Positions 1 to 9,277 of a DNA stretch of 64,000 nucleotides are shown one piece after another. Each line of letters begins with the position of its first letter. The first letter of the stretch is position 1. The DNA comes from AWTP1-13 sp963797005 (GTDB lineage Bacteria > Pseudomonadota > Alphaproteobacteria > Rhizobiales > Hyphomicrobiaceae): positions 558,001-622,000 of the forward strand of contig CAWCOF010000009.1 of the NCBI GenBank assembly GCA_963797005.1, given 5' to 3'. The position numbers were made by a program, and so were the translations under genes. The notes beneath the pieces are model-generated. The model ran no database searches. It saw only the letters and a list, made by a program, of their open reading frames with translations, and was not told the DNA's origin.

Positions 1-75
1 GCGGGCTACTTTAGCGCCGTCATTCGCGACGTGAAGGGGCATGGCGACACACCGCACACTCGAGAAGCGGCATAA
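1..75 (+). CDS. C-terminal end of an unidentified protein (partial)
   Basis: Frame 1 is open from the first base and stops at TAA (73-75), giving a 24-residue tail ending DTPHTREAA. The gene begins outside the window. The tail is too short to assign to a family. It is followed by about 350 bases without a convincing gene. Confidence 0.35.
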   Translation, partial: AGYFSAVIRDVKGHGDTPHTREAA

Positions 76-145
76 GCCCGCCACCAAATGTAGGGCCGCG
101 CTGCGCGAGCTGTGGAAAAAGCGCTGCGCTCGGCGTTCCCGGCCC

Positions 146-252
146 CCGTCATTCCCGCGGAGCGTCAGCGGAAGCGGGAATCCAGCCGGAACTCCTGGCG
201 GGAGTTTGCATCTGGATTCCCGCTCTGCGCGCCGCTTGGCGGGGAATGACGG
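146..252. repeat. Dispersed palindromic intergenic repeat, GTCATTCCCG variant
   Basis: The ends are inverted copies, CCGTCATTCCCG at 146-157 and GGGGAATGACGG at 241-252. Between them lie internal pairs such as GGGAATCCAG (176-185) and CTGGATTCCC (212-221). The whole can fold into a long hairpin. It resembles the TGTCATCCCGG elements elsewhere in this window and is probably a related, non-coding intergenic element. Confidence 0.7.
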
Positions 253-387
253 ATCGTCGGGCGCGGCCTGGTCTCTTTCCGGCCCCGATCATGCGATCCA
301 AATCTGCGATTGACGAAGAGGAAGCGCGCAACCGTTCATGCGCCGGCGCGCTTGACAGCGCGAACTCGGGAACTCTAACGCTAAACT

Positions 388-401
388 AAACCATATGGTT
401 A
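388..401. promoter_or_regulatory. Palindromic operator candidate upstream of the MoaD-like gene
   Basis: AACCATATGGTT (389-400) is a perfect 12-base palindrome. The flanks extend it to about 18 bases with one mismatched pair, in a locally AT-rich patch. It ends 26 bases before the likely ATG at 427. AACCATATGGTT-type dyads are, from memory, seen at ArsR-family promoters in alphaproteobacteria, but no ArsR gene is visible here, so the regulator is inference. Confidence 0.45.
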
Positions 402-426
402 AGTGTCTGCAAAGAGCCGTGCCCGC

Positions 427-687
427 ATGCCCAGGCTGATCCTGATGGGCTCGATCCAGCAATACGCCGGCGGGCTCAATGCCGCCGAGGTCGAGGGTGC
501 GAGCGCGCGGGCCGCCATCGCCGCGCTGGAGACGTCCTTTCCAGCGCTCAAGGGCTGGGTCGTCGACGAGCAGGGCAAGCTGCGCCAGCACGTGAAGCTG
601 TTCTGCAGGGGCCGGGCCGTCACGCTCGATGCGGAGCTCGGCCCCGCCGACGAGCTCTACATCGTCGCGGCCATTTCCGGAGGATGA
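427..687 (+). CDS. MoaD/ThiS-family beta-grasp protein
   Basis: An 86-residue ubiquitin-fold protein ending in IVAAISGG. The terminal Gly-Gly is the hallmark of MoaD/ThiS sulfur carriers, where it is activated as an adenylate or thiocarboxylate. ATG 427 is preferred; a GTG at 403 in the same frame would overlap the palindrome. The stop codon overlaps the start of the next gene (ATGA at 684-687), implying translational coupling with the BNR-repeat protein. No E1-like MoeB/ThiF gene lies nearby, so a role in molybdopterin or thiamine synthesis is not established by context. Confidence 0.75.
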   Translation: MPRLILMGSIQQYAGGLNAAEVEGASARAAIAALETSFPALKGWVVDEQGKLRQHVKLFCRGRAVTLDAELGPADELYIVAAISGG

Positions 688-1756
688 CCATGACCGAGCT
701 GCTCGTTGGCACCAAGAAGGGTCTCGTCGTGCTGCGGGGGAAGCGCGGCGGGAAGCTGGAGCTTGCCGCGCGCGCCTTTCCCGGCGAGGTGGTCGAGTAC
801 GCCATGCGCGACCCCCGCTCCGGCCGCTACATCGCCAGCGTGACCACCGGCCAGTTCGGGCCGCACCTCTTCACAAGCGACAACGCGGCCAGCGGCTGGC
901 AGCAGGCCGAGGGGCCGACCTTTCCGCCCGAAGCAAAAGCCGCGGTGGAGCGTATCTGGGTGATCGTGCCGGGCGTCGCCGACAACGAGCTTTGGTGCGG
1001 CGTCGCGCCCGCGGCCCTCTTCCACAGCACCGACGGTGGCAAGAGCTGGTCGCTGGTGCAGGGTCTCTGGGACATCCCCACGCGGGCCGAGTGGCAACCG
1101 GGCTTCGGCGGCCTTGCGCTGCACTCCATCTGTCCCTGGCCCGGCGACCCCAAGCGCCTCGCCGTCGGCGTCTCCTCGGCCGGCGTGTGGCTCACCGAGG
1201 ACGGCGGCAAGAGCTGGCGGTCGGGCGTGAAGGGCCTCGTGCCGCGCTACCTGCCCGAGGAGGCGCGCGCGGACACGCACATGCACTGCGTGCACAACAT
1301 GCACCGCGCGCCGAAGGAGCCGAGCACGATCTACATGCAGTTCCACGGCGGCGTTTATCGCTCCGACGATGCCGGCGAGAGCTGGGTCGACATCGGTACC
1401 AACCGCGGGCTGCCTTCCGACTTCGGCTTCCCGCTGGTGATCGACCCGGCCGACCCGAACCGCGCCTTCGTCATCCCCCTCGCCGCCGACATGGACCGCG
1501 TCACGCCAGAGGGGAAGGTGCGCGTCTACGAGACGCGCGACCGCGGCGGCTCATGGCAGGCGCTTGCCGACGGCCTGCCGCAGGCGCACGCCTATCTCAC
1601 CATCCTGCGCCAGGCCTTCTGCACCGACGGCCTCTCGCCCTCGGCCTCTACTTCGGCGCCACCTCCGGCGACGTGTTCGGCTCCACCGACGGCGGCCGCA
1701 CCTGGGCCAACGTCGCGACGCGCTTACCTCCTGTCACCTCCGTGCGGTGTGCGTAG
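684..1756 (+). CDS. BNR/sialidase-like beta-propeller protein, frameshifted
   Basis: About 357 residues with repeated Asp-box signatures such as STDGGKSW, TEDGGKSW, SDDAGESW and, after the shift, STDGGRTW. These define a WD40/YVTN-VPS10-like propeller, often annotated as exo-alpha-sialidase or glycosyl hydrolase; catalytic activity is not demonstrated by the motifs. The frame breaks near 1638, where GCCCTCGG appears to have lost one C from a CCCC run. Reading resumes one frame over and ends at TAG 1754-1756. It has no signal peptide and starts inside the MoaD-like stop codon, so the two proteins are probably made together. Confidence 0.75.
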
Positions 1757-1757
1757 A

Positions 1758-1883
1758 TTCCCCTCCCCCTTGCGGGGAGGGGTTAGGGGTGGGGGTAACC
1801 CAGCAAGGCTGAGCGTGCCGCTTCACCCCACCCGGCTCGGCGCGAAAGGCGCCTCGCCACCCTCCCCGTCAAGGGGAGGGTGC
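1758..1883. repeat. Intergenic C-rich inverted repeat
   Basis: The left part is CCCCTCCCCCTTGCGGGGAGG and the right part is CACCCTCCCCGTCAAGGGGA. Each is a small hairpin, with complementary flanks between. Such CCCTCCCC/GGGGAGGG elements are common between rhizobial genes. It separates the convergent BNR and kinase genes and could act as a bidirectional transcription barrier. Confidence 0.6.
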
Positions 1884-1900
1884 GCCTTGCGCGCCGTCGC

Positions 1901-2897
1901 TCAATCCAACAGCCCGCGCGCCTTCGCCAGCTCGCGCAGGCTCGACCTCGGGGCGGGCGCCGAGGTGGGAGATGATCTCCGCCGCCGCGAGGCTGCCGAG
2001 CTGGCCTGCCTCCTCGAGGCTCCGCCCGGTCGCAATCCCGTAGAGGAACCCTGCCGCGTAGAGGTCGCCGGCGCCCGTGGTGTCGACCACCTTGGCGACC
2101 GGCGCGGCGGCAATCGGGATCTGCTTGCCCTCGCTCAGGATGACGCTGCCGGCTTCCGAGCGCGTCAGCACCGCGAGCCTGGTCTCTGCCGCCGCCTGCT
2201 GGGCCGCCTCCTCGAACGTGTTGACCTCGTAGAGCGAGGTGATCTCCACCTCGTTGGCGAACAGGATGTCGACCGAGCCGCGGATCAGGGCGCGGAACTC
2301 GGCCCTGTGCCGATCGACGCAGAACGGGTCGGAGAGCGTGAGCGCCACCTGCCGCTTGGCCTTGGCCGCGATCTCCGCCGCCTGGCGGAAAGCAGCCTTG
2401 GCCTCGGCCTGGTCGAACAGATAGCCCTCCAGATAGACGATGCGCGCCGATCCGATCAGCTCGGCGTCGACCTCGCCGCGGCCGAGCTGCGGGCTGACCC
2501 CGAGAAACGTGTTCATGGTGCGCTGGCCGTCCGGCGTGACGAGGATCAGGCATCGCCCGGTCGGGTCGCTGCCAGGTGCCGCAGCCGGCGTCGTGAAGGT
2601 CACGCCGGCCGAGCGGATGTCGTGGCTGAACACGCTGCCGAACTGGTCGCGCGCCATCCTGCCGATGAAGCCCGCGCGTCCGCCGAGCGAGGCGACGCCG
2701 ACCATGGTGTTGGCGCACGAGCCGCCCGAGATTTCCACCGCCGGCCCCATGCTCGCGTAGATCCTCGCCACCGCCGCCTCGTCGACGAGGTGCATGCTGC
2801 CCTTGTGCTGGTTGTGCCGCGACAGGAAGGCGTCGTCGCAATGGGCAATGATGTCGACGATCGCATTGCCGATGCCGACGACGTCGTGATCCTGCAT
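1901..2897 (-). CDS. PfkB-family carbohydrate kinase, adenosine-kinase-like (one frameshift)
   Basis: A ribokinase/PfkB-fold kinase of about 332 residues starting MQDHDVVGIGNAIVDI. It has the N-terminal substrate motif (GGSCANTMVGVASLGG) and the C-terminal anion-hole signature VDTTGAGDLYAAGFLYG carrying the catalytic Asp. Rhizobial relatives are usually annotated as adenosine kinase, transferring ATP phosphate to adenosine or a related nucleoside; the exact substrate is inference. Near 1945 the sequence slips by one base after LGARPEV; the conserved tail SLRELAKARGLLD lies in the next frame and ends at 1901. It is convergent with the BNR gene. Confidence 0.8.
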
Positions 2898-3020
2898 GCC
2901 GGGCTCCCTTGCCTATGCGTACCAGGCAGCGCCTATACATCAGAAGGTGCCCGTTGGCTGCCTCGAGGCAGGGACGGAGGGGTATCCGGTCGTCGAGGGC
3001 GACGCTCAGGTCAGTACTAA

Positions 3021-3200
3021 AAAGTTGACGAACATAGACGTTTAGAACTAAATCCGACATCGCAGGACTGTTTGGGACGGGATCTGCCGAGTTAGAACTG
3101 TTTCGGCCAGATGAGAATCAATTATCCCAGAAGGACACGTGTTGGAATCAAAATTCCTGGGCTAGAATCAAAAGCGACACTGCATCCCAACACGGAATCG
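3021..3200. promoter_or_regulatory. Ten-base-phased operator array upstream of the first Fic gene
   Basis: From 3021 to 3200 the sequence can be written as eighteen 10-base rows. Columns 5-8 keep repeating GAAC/GGAC/GAAT or the inverted TTCC/TCCC. Examples are TTAGAACT (3042, 3092), GAATC (3115, 3145, 3165, 3195) and the perfect dyad GGAATCAAAATTCC (3144-3157). The array ends three bases before ATG 3204. Helical phasing suggests that many protein subunits bind one face of the DNA, most likely in autoregulation of the Fic gene. Confidence 0.6.
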
Positions 3201-3203
3201 AAG

Positions 3204-4715
3204 ATGCTGACCGGGTATTCGGCGCTGGTGCAGGACCTCGAGCTGGCTGTGCCGGATCCCTACGTGGAGAGCCGCATCGAGGGCGCCGTACGGCGATCCA
3301 AGGTTCACGCCGATCGCGTGCTTGAAACCTACCCCAAGAAGCAAGGCCACGCCGGGGATCTCCGGGCGCACCTCTTGTTCGCGCTCAAGTACGAACCAAC
3401 AGACCTTCGCGTGCTCGTCGCAGCCTTCAAGCGGCTTGGACCCGAGCCGATACGTCGTTGGGTGCTGGACGAGCCAACCGGTGCCTACGCTCGGAAGGCT
3501 TGGTTTCTCTATGAGACCCTGCTCGGGCAACGCCTTGATCTGCCCAACGCCAAGCAGGGGGCCTACGCAGATGTGCTCGACGCTAAGCGACACATTGTCG
3601 GAATTCCCAAAGTCTCAAGTCGCCATCGCATCCGGGACAATCTGTTGGGCGTGCCCGGCTTTTCTCCCACAGTCCGGCGCACTCAGAAGTTGGTCGGTCG
3701 GATGAACCAAGCGCTGGACAAGGAGGTCGCGTCGCTCACGAAGGCTGTGGACCCGGACATCCTTCGTCGCGCTATCAGCTATCTATACACAAAGGAAACA
3801 AGATCGACTTTTGAGATTGAGAACGAGCACCCCAGTCCGCAGCGCCAAGAGCGCTTCGTCGCTGCTCTCGTGGACGCAGGCAAGCTTGATCTCTCCGACA
3901 AGGCGGCTTTGATCGCTCTGCAGAACAAGATCGTCGATCCGCGATACGCGGCGAAGGACTGGCGCGATTTTCAGAACTACGTCGGCGAGACGACCGGAAA
4001 CTTCCGCGAGATTGTCCATCTGATCTGCCCCAAGCCCGGTGATGTCACAGGTCTTATGGAAGCCCTCTCGGGGCTCGGCCGGCGCGTGCTTTCCGACTCC
4101 ATTGATCCCGTCATCGCCGCAGCCCTAGTATCGTTCGGCTTTGTCTTCATCCATCCCTTTGAGGATGGGAACGGACGCGTTCATCGCTTCCTGATACACA
4201 GCGTGCTGGCCAAGACCGGTTTCAGCCCGGAGGGGATAATCTTTCCGGTCTCCGTTTCGATCATTCGCAACATGGGTGCGTATGATGCCGCGCTGGAGAA
4301 ATTCTCAAAGCCCCTATTGGCATTGATCAATTGGCGTCTGAACGAGAAGCAAGAGCTGATCGTCGAAGGTGACACGGCCGATCACTATCGATATTTCGAC
4401 GCGACCCCGCAGGCCGAATACCTGTATGACAGAGTAGCAGAGACGATACACAAAGACTTGGCCGAGGAGCTGGACTTCCTTGGTGTCTACGATCGCGCTT
4501 ACCGGGCGGCACGAGAAGTCGTCGACATGCCAAACAAGAAGCTCTCTCTCTTCGTGCACCTCTGTATGCAAAACAATGGCCGTTTGGCGAAGAACCGGCG
4601 AAAGGCATTCGCTGAGTTGACTGACAAAGAGATCAAGACGATGGAGCGTGCGATCAGCTCTGCGCGCCGCCCTCGCCGGGATGAAGAACAAGAGCTGGAG
4701 GACGTGGACGACTGA
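3204..4715 (+). CDS. Fic-domain protein with N-terminal-side inhibitory motif
   Basis: A Fic-fold enzyme of 503 residues. The catalytic motif HPFEDGNGRVHR is at residues 317-328; His317 is the expected base and the loop binds a nucleotide diphosphate for AMP transfer. An upstream TFEIEN (202-207) fits the (S/T)xxxE(G/N) inhibitory helix of self-inhibited Fic proteins, with Glu206 expected to block ATP. The N-terminal 170 residues are unassigned and the last 60 are charged and helical. ATG 3204 is chosen over ATG 3111 because the longer form would run through the phased operator array. It is a single gene between a kinase and holA, so no separate antitoxin is evident. Confidence 0.8.
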   Translation: MLTGYSALVQDLELAVPDPYVESRIEGAVRRSKVHADRVLETYPKKQGHAGDLRAHLLFALKYEPTDLRVLVAAFKRLGPEPIRRWVLDEPTGAYARKAWFLYETLLGQRLDLPNAKQGAYADVLDAKRHIVGIPKVSSRHRIRDNLLGVPGFSPTVRRTQKLVGRMNQALDKEVASLTKAVDPDILRRAISYLYTKETRSTFEIENEHPSPQRQERFVAALVDAGKLDLSDKAALIALQNKIVDPRYAAKDWRDFQNYVGETTGNFREIVHLICPKPGDVTGLMEALSGLGRRVLSDSIDPVIAAALVSFGFVFIHPFEDGNGRVHRFLIHSVLAKTGFSPEGIIFPVSVSIIRNMGAYDAALEKFSKPLLALINWRLNEKQELIVEGDTADHYRYFDATPQAEYLYDRVAETIHKDLAEELDFLGVYDRAYRAAREVVDMPNKKLSLFVHLCMQNNGRLAKNRRKAFAELTDKEIKTMERAISSARRPRRDEEQELEDVDD

Positions 4716-4728
4716 ATAGAGCCAAAGA

Positions 4729-5760
4729 CTACGGGTTTGGCGCTTTCGCCAGCGACCCCAGATCCAGGAGCAGCCGCTCCGCGAGCGTGCCTTCGAGCGT
4801 CGGGCTCAGGCGCGCCGCCTTGGCGGCGTCCGCAAGCCGGGCAAGGGCCGCGCTGAGCTTTCCCGTGCTCCATGCCCGGCACTGCTGCTCCAGGGCGTCG
4901 CGCTGCTTGAAGTGCGGCGGCGGCCGCAAGCCTCGCACGACCTCGTCCATCGACCGGCCGGCATCCAGACCCGAGCGCATCCGATGCAGCCGCAGGAAAT
5001 GGCGCTGCAGCGCGGCAATGACGGCCTGCGCGCCTTCGCCCGCGGCGATGCTGCGGTCGCATTCGCTGAGTGCCGCCGCAACCTGGCCCCCGCCCGCGGC
5101 CATCACTACCCGGTCGAGCGCCTGCTCGGCCGCATCGCCCACCGCCGCCTCGATATCGCTTTCCTCGATCCGCCCCTTGCCGTGGGCGTAGAGCGCCAGC
5201 TTCTCGATCTCCGCGCGCGACATCGCCCGATCGGCGCCGAGTCGCGCGATCAGCAGCGCCCGTGCCTCGGGCGCGATCTCGATCTTGGCCGCGGCCAGCA
5301 CCTCCCCCACCACGCCCTGGAGGTCGCGCGCCTCGTCGGGGAAGCAGGCGACGGCGGCGGCGTGCGGGGACTTCTCGAACAGGCTGCGCAGGGCATCGTC
5401 GGGGCGCAGGCTGCCGGCTTCCACGATCAGGTGCCCCTCCAGGCTGCCGCCCTCGACGAGCGGCTTCAGTGCGGCGGCCGTGACCCGCCGGCCGGTCAGC
5501 GCGCGCACGATCTTGGCCCCGCCGAACATCGGCGCGGTCTTGAGCTCGACAAAGATGCGGTCGGGGTCGTCTTCCAGCGAGGCATCGTCGATGCGGATGA
5601 TCTCGCCCGGCGGGTCCTCGCGCTCGGCAAGCCGCTTGGCGAGCGTCGCCGCGCGCTCGCTCACGAGCCCGGCGTCGGTGCCGTAGAACAGCACCGCCGA
5701 GATCGTGCGCTTGAGGTCCTTCAGGAAGGCGTTCGCCTGATGCGATTTGATGGCGACCAT
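4729..5760 (-). CDS. holA: DNA polymerase III subunit delta
   Basis: A 343-residue clamp-loader delta subunit starting MVAIKSHQANAFLKDL. It has the N-terminal LFYGTDAGLVSERA motif, a degenerate AAA+ fold and a C-terminal collar region. Delta opens the beta clamp during loading onto primed DNA. ATG 5760 is chosen because homologues begin near MVAIK; an upstream in-frame ATG adds 16 unconserved residues. The order leuS-lptE-holA on this strand is typical of Rhizobiales and suggests co-transcription. The 3' end converges on the Fic gene with 13 bases between stops. Confidence 0.9.
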   Translation of the reverse strand: MVAIKSHQANAFLKDLKRTISAVLFYGTDAGLVSERAATLAKRLAEREDPPGEIIRIDDASLEDDPDRIFVELKTAPMFGGAKIVRALTGRRVTAAALKPLVEGGSLEGHLIVEAGSLRPDDALRSLFEKSPHAAAVACFPDEARDLQGVVGEVLAAAKIEIAPEARALLIARLGADRAMSRAEIEKLALYAHGKGRIEESDIEAAVGDAAEQALDRVVMAAGGGQVAAALSECDRSIAAGEGAQAVIAALQRHFLRLHRMRSGLDAGRSMDEVVRGLRPPPHFKQRDALEQQCRAWSTGKLSAALARLADAAKAARLSPTLEGTLAERLLLDLGSLAKAPNP

Positions 5761-5813
5761 GCAGCCTGTCCTCGCGCCCGCCGCGCGAGAAGCGGCGGTC
5801 AAGGACATCTACC

Positions 5814-6344
5814 TCAGGCGGCACCCGAAAGGTAGGTGGCGAGCCGCACCTTCAGGTCGTCGGATACCGTCCGCGCCACGCGGTTCTCGGCATCCTCGCG
5901 CGCACGCACGTTGGAGTAGATCGACTCGAAGCGCTCGAACGCGGCGCGGCCGTGGCTCGCCCCCTGCAGGACCACTTTCTTGTCCTTGATGGAGATCAGC
6001 CTGAAGCTGGCCTCGATGGCGTAGATCTGGCCCAGCGCCTCGCCGCTGATGGTGACCAGCGTCGACTGCACCGACTCGCGGATCACCACCTCCAGGCGAT
6101 GCGTCGGCGACTTCGAGGCGCTGCTGCCGTCGCCCGTGTTGTGGAAGATGAGCTCGTTGCGGATGCGCTGCCCGACCCGGCCCGGGATCGGCGCCACGTC
6201 GACCTGACGGAGCCGGTCCTGCAGGCCGACACCCGACATGGTCGGGCCATAGAGCGGACGAAAGCCGCCGCTGCACGACGCCAGCGCCGGCGCCGCAGCC
6301 AACAGCAACAGGGCCCGCGTCAGGGACCTGCGGGTAAGGGCCAT
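5814..6344 (-). CDS. lptE: LPS-assembly lipoprotein LptE
   Basis: A 176-residue outer-membrane lipoprotein. MALTRRSLTRALLLLAAAPA is followed by the lipobox LASC, then GFRPLYGPTMSG, which is characteristic of alphaproteobacterial LptE. It plugs the LptD barrel in lipopolysaccharide export. ATG 6344 fits the signal peptide best; an in-frame ATG at 6374 overlaps the leuS stop and is possible. It sits between leuS and holA in the conserved cluster. Confidence 0.85.
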   Translation of the reverse strand: MALTRRSLTRALLLLAAAPALASCSGGFRPLYGPTMSGVGLQDRLRQVDVAPIPGRVGQRIRNELIFHNTGDGSSASKSPTHRLEVVIRESVQSTLVTISGEALGQIYAIEASFRLISIKDKKVVLQGASHGRAAFERFESIYSNVRAREDAENRVARTVSDDLKVRLATYLSGAA

Positions 6345-6360
6345 ACGGGCCCGACCGGCC

Positions 6361-8986
6361 TCAGCCGACGACATTCACGATCCTCTGCGGCACAACAATC
6401 ACCTTCTTGACCGGCCGTCCGGCCAAGGCACGCACCACCGGCTCCAGCTCGAGCGCCGCCGCCTCGATTTCGTTGCTGGTCGCAGTACGCGCGATCGTAA
6501 GTTCATCCCGTCTCTTGCCATTTACCTGTACGGCAATCGTAATCCGATCGTCAACGAGCAGGGCAGCCTCTGGTTGAGGCCACGGCTGATCGGCAAGCAG
6601 GGTGTGGTATCCAAGCCGCGCCCAGCAGTCCTCGCCAAGGTGGGGGAGCATCGGCCCGATCAGCTGCACCAGCAGCTCGGCGGCTTCCCGAACGGCCCAA
6701 TCGAGGCCCTCGCCTGACTTTCCCCATGGCTCCGGACAGCGCATGGGTGAGCTCATAGACCTGGGCCACGGCCACGTTGTAGCGCAGGGCCTCGATATTT
6801 TGGCTAACGCTGTTCAGCGCCCGGTGGGCGACCCGGCGCAGCGCCTGGGCCTCCGGGCCGAAGGAGGCGGGCCTCGGGGCGTCTATGCCGACCGGGTTGC
6901 TGGCCACGACCTCATCGATCAGGCGGGAGATGCGCTGCACCTGCCGGCCCGCGCCCGCCACGCCGGCGTCGGTCCAGATGATGTCGCGGTCCGGCGGGCT
7001 GTCCGACACGATGAACAGGCGTGCCGTGTCGGCGCCGTAGTGGGCGATGATGTCGTCGGGGTCGACCACGTTCTTGCGCGACTTCGACATCTTCTCGATG
7101 GCGCCGATCTCGACGTGGCGGCCGGTGGCGGTCGAGAACGCCTTCCGCTCCGCCCCGTCGCCCTCGAAGCGCACTTCCGAGGGCGGCAGCCAGTCGCCGT
7201 TCTCGCTGCGGTAGGTCTCGTGCACGACGATGCCTTGGGTGAACATGGAGGTGAACGGCTCGTCGAATGTCAGGTGCTTGGTCGCCTTCATGCCGCGCGT
7301 GAAGAAGCGGGCATAGAGCAGGTGCAGCACGGCGTGCTCCTTGCCGCCGATGTACTGGTCGACCGGGGCCCAGTACTTGAGCGCCTTCTTGTCGGTCGGC
7401 GTGGCGGCGTTGGGGGCGGTGTAGCGGAACTGGTACCAGGAGCTGTCGACGAACGTGTCCATGGTGTCGGTCTCGCGCACCGCGGGCTTGCCGCACTTGG
7501 GACACGCGACGTGCTTCCAGGTGGGATGGTGATCGAGCGGGTTGCCGGCCTTGTCGAATGAGACATCATCGGGAAGCTGCACGGGCAGCTGGTCGACGGG
7601 CACCGGCACGATGCCGTCCTTTGTGCAGCTGCAATGGATCACGGGGATCGGACAGCCCCAGTAGCGCTGGCGCGAGATCAGCCAGTCGCGCAGGCGGTAG
7701 TTGACCTTGCGCGCGCCGATGCCGCGCTCCTCCAGCAGGTCCGCAATCTTCTCCTTGGCCGCCTCGATGGTCATCCCGTCCAGGAACTCGGAATTGATCA
7801 TGGTGCCTTCGCCCACGTAGGCCTCCTCGCCGATGGCGAAGGTGCGCGGGATCCGCCCCCGGCGGCAGCACCACGGGCACCACGGGACGCCCGTATTTGC
7901 GGGCGAAATCGAGGTCGCGCTGGTCGTGGCCGGGGCAGCCGAAGATGGCGCCGGTGCCGTAGCCCATGACGATGAAGTTGGCGACGTAGACCGGCAGCTT
8001 CACCTCGGGCTTGAAGGGGTGCACGGCGACGAGGCCGGTGTCGAAGCCCTTCTTCTCGGCCTTCGCCAGCGCCTCCTCGGTGGTGCCGATCTTGCGGCAT
8101 TCCTCCACGAAGGCGGCCAGCTCCTTGTTCGATTTCGCCAGATGCGCGCTGAGCGGATGCTCGGGCGAGATCGCCATGAAGGAGGCGCCGAAGATGGTGT
8201 CGTGGCGCGTGGTGAAGACCTCGAGCGTCTGCAGTTTCTTCGCCAGCTTGCCGCCTTCCACAGCGAACTTCATGTTGGCGCCGGTCGACTTGCCGATCCA
8301 GTTCCTCTGCTGCGTGCAGACGAAGTCCGGCCACGTGGCCTCCAGGCCATCCAGGGCTTGCAGCAGTTCCTCCGCGTAGGCGGTGATCCTGAAGAACCAC
8401 TGGGTCAGGTCGCGCTGCTCAACAAGCGCGCCCGATCGCCAGCCGCGCCCGTCGATCACCTGCTCGTTGGCCAGCACCGTCTTCTCGACCGGGTCCCAGT
8501 TGACCTTGGCGGTCTTGCGGTAGGCCAGCGGTTGGCGGTCACCTTCTTCTTCAGGAAGTCCAGGAACAGCCGCTGCTGGTGCACGTAGTAGTCGGGATTG
8601 CAGGTGGCGAACTCTCTGGACCAGTCGATCGACAGGCCCATGGCCTTGAGCTGGCCGCGCATGGTGTCGATGTTCTCTTCAGTCCATTTGCGCGGGTGGA
8701 CCTTGCGCTCCATGGCCGCGTTCTCGGCCGGCAGCCCGAAAGCGTCCCAGCCCATCGGATGCAGCACGTTGAACCCCTTGGCGCGCATGTAGCGGGCCAT
8801 GACGTCGCCCAGCGTGTAGCAGCGCACATGCCCCATGTGGATGCGCCCCGACGGGTAGGGGAACATCTCGAGCTGGTAGCGCTTGGCGCCCTTGCTCTTC
8901 TCGGTGGCGGTGAAGGCGCCGCGCTCCTCCCACACCTTCTGCCAGTGCTTCTCGCGCACGGGTGCGTTGTAGCGTTCGCTTGCCAT
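6361..8986 (-). CDS. leuS: Leucyl-tRNA synthetase, three frameshifts
   Basis: It charges tRNA-Leu. The span encodes about 875 residues, the usual length, beginning MASERYNAPVREKHWQKVWE. The HIGH-type motif is PYPSGRIHMGHVR and the KMSKS loop is EKMSKSRKNVVDPDDI; the CP1 editing domain and C-terminal anticodon domain are present. The reading frame breaks near 8532 (lost C in a CC/CCC run), 7852 (extra C after GAT) and 6722 (extra A in AAA), each a single base at a short homopolymer. As leuS is essential and all domains are conserved across the breaks, sequencing error is more likely than a pseudogene. Confidence 0.9.
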
Positions 8987-9087
8987 GGGGTTATTTCGTA
9001 AGGTTGCGGGGCGGCTGGTAGATGAGGGATGGGACAAGGTGCGGTCAAGGTCGGTAGGCCGGCGCACGACCGGTTTCTGGTTTCACA

Positions 9088-9258
9088 TGTCGATTTTTCG
9101 CGGATTTTTCGCCATGTCCGGCTCTTCATGGTGATGGGATCGACATGAGGTCTTGGATATGTCGATAAAATCGCACTTCGTCGACATGTTTCCCTTGACG
9201 TGTCGGCGGCGTCGACATATCTACCCGGATATGTCGACGAAACTTAGATTTGTCGACA
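9088..9258. promoter_or_regulatory. Phased TGTCGACA operator array upstream of the second Fic gene
   Basis: Nine TGTCGA/TCGACA half or full sites centre near 9090, 9117, 9142, 9162, 9183, 9203, 9214, 9234 and 9254. The last seven are 20, 21, 20, 11, 20 and 20 bases apart, so they lie on one helical face. The best copy, TGTCGACA at 9251-9258, is a perfect palindrome extended as TTTGTCGACATA. The array fills the gap between leuS and the Fic gene and ends 19 bases before its ATG. Confidence 0.65.
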
Positions 9259-9277
9259 TATACAGAAAAGGGAGCCA

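Noticed and set aside
41..313. 90-codon open frame at the left end
   Set aside because: It runs through the palindromic repeat at 146-252 and has no protein-like features.
1757..3020. Extension of the BNR-repeat protein to 778 residues
   Set aside because: The continuation reads through a repeat and then antisense to the kinase gene; the true end is in the next frame at 1756.
3021..3200. CRISPR array
   Set aside because: The repeats are only 4-8 bases with 10-base phasing, with no 25-35 base repeat/spacer structure and no cas genes anywhere in the window.
3111..3203. 31-residue N-terminal extension of the first Fic protein from ATG 3111
   Set aside because: The stretch is part of the 10-base-phased array; ATG 3204 right after the array is more likely.
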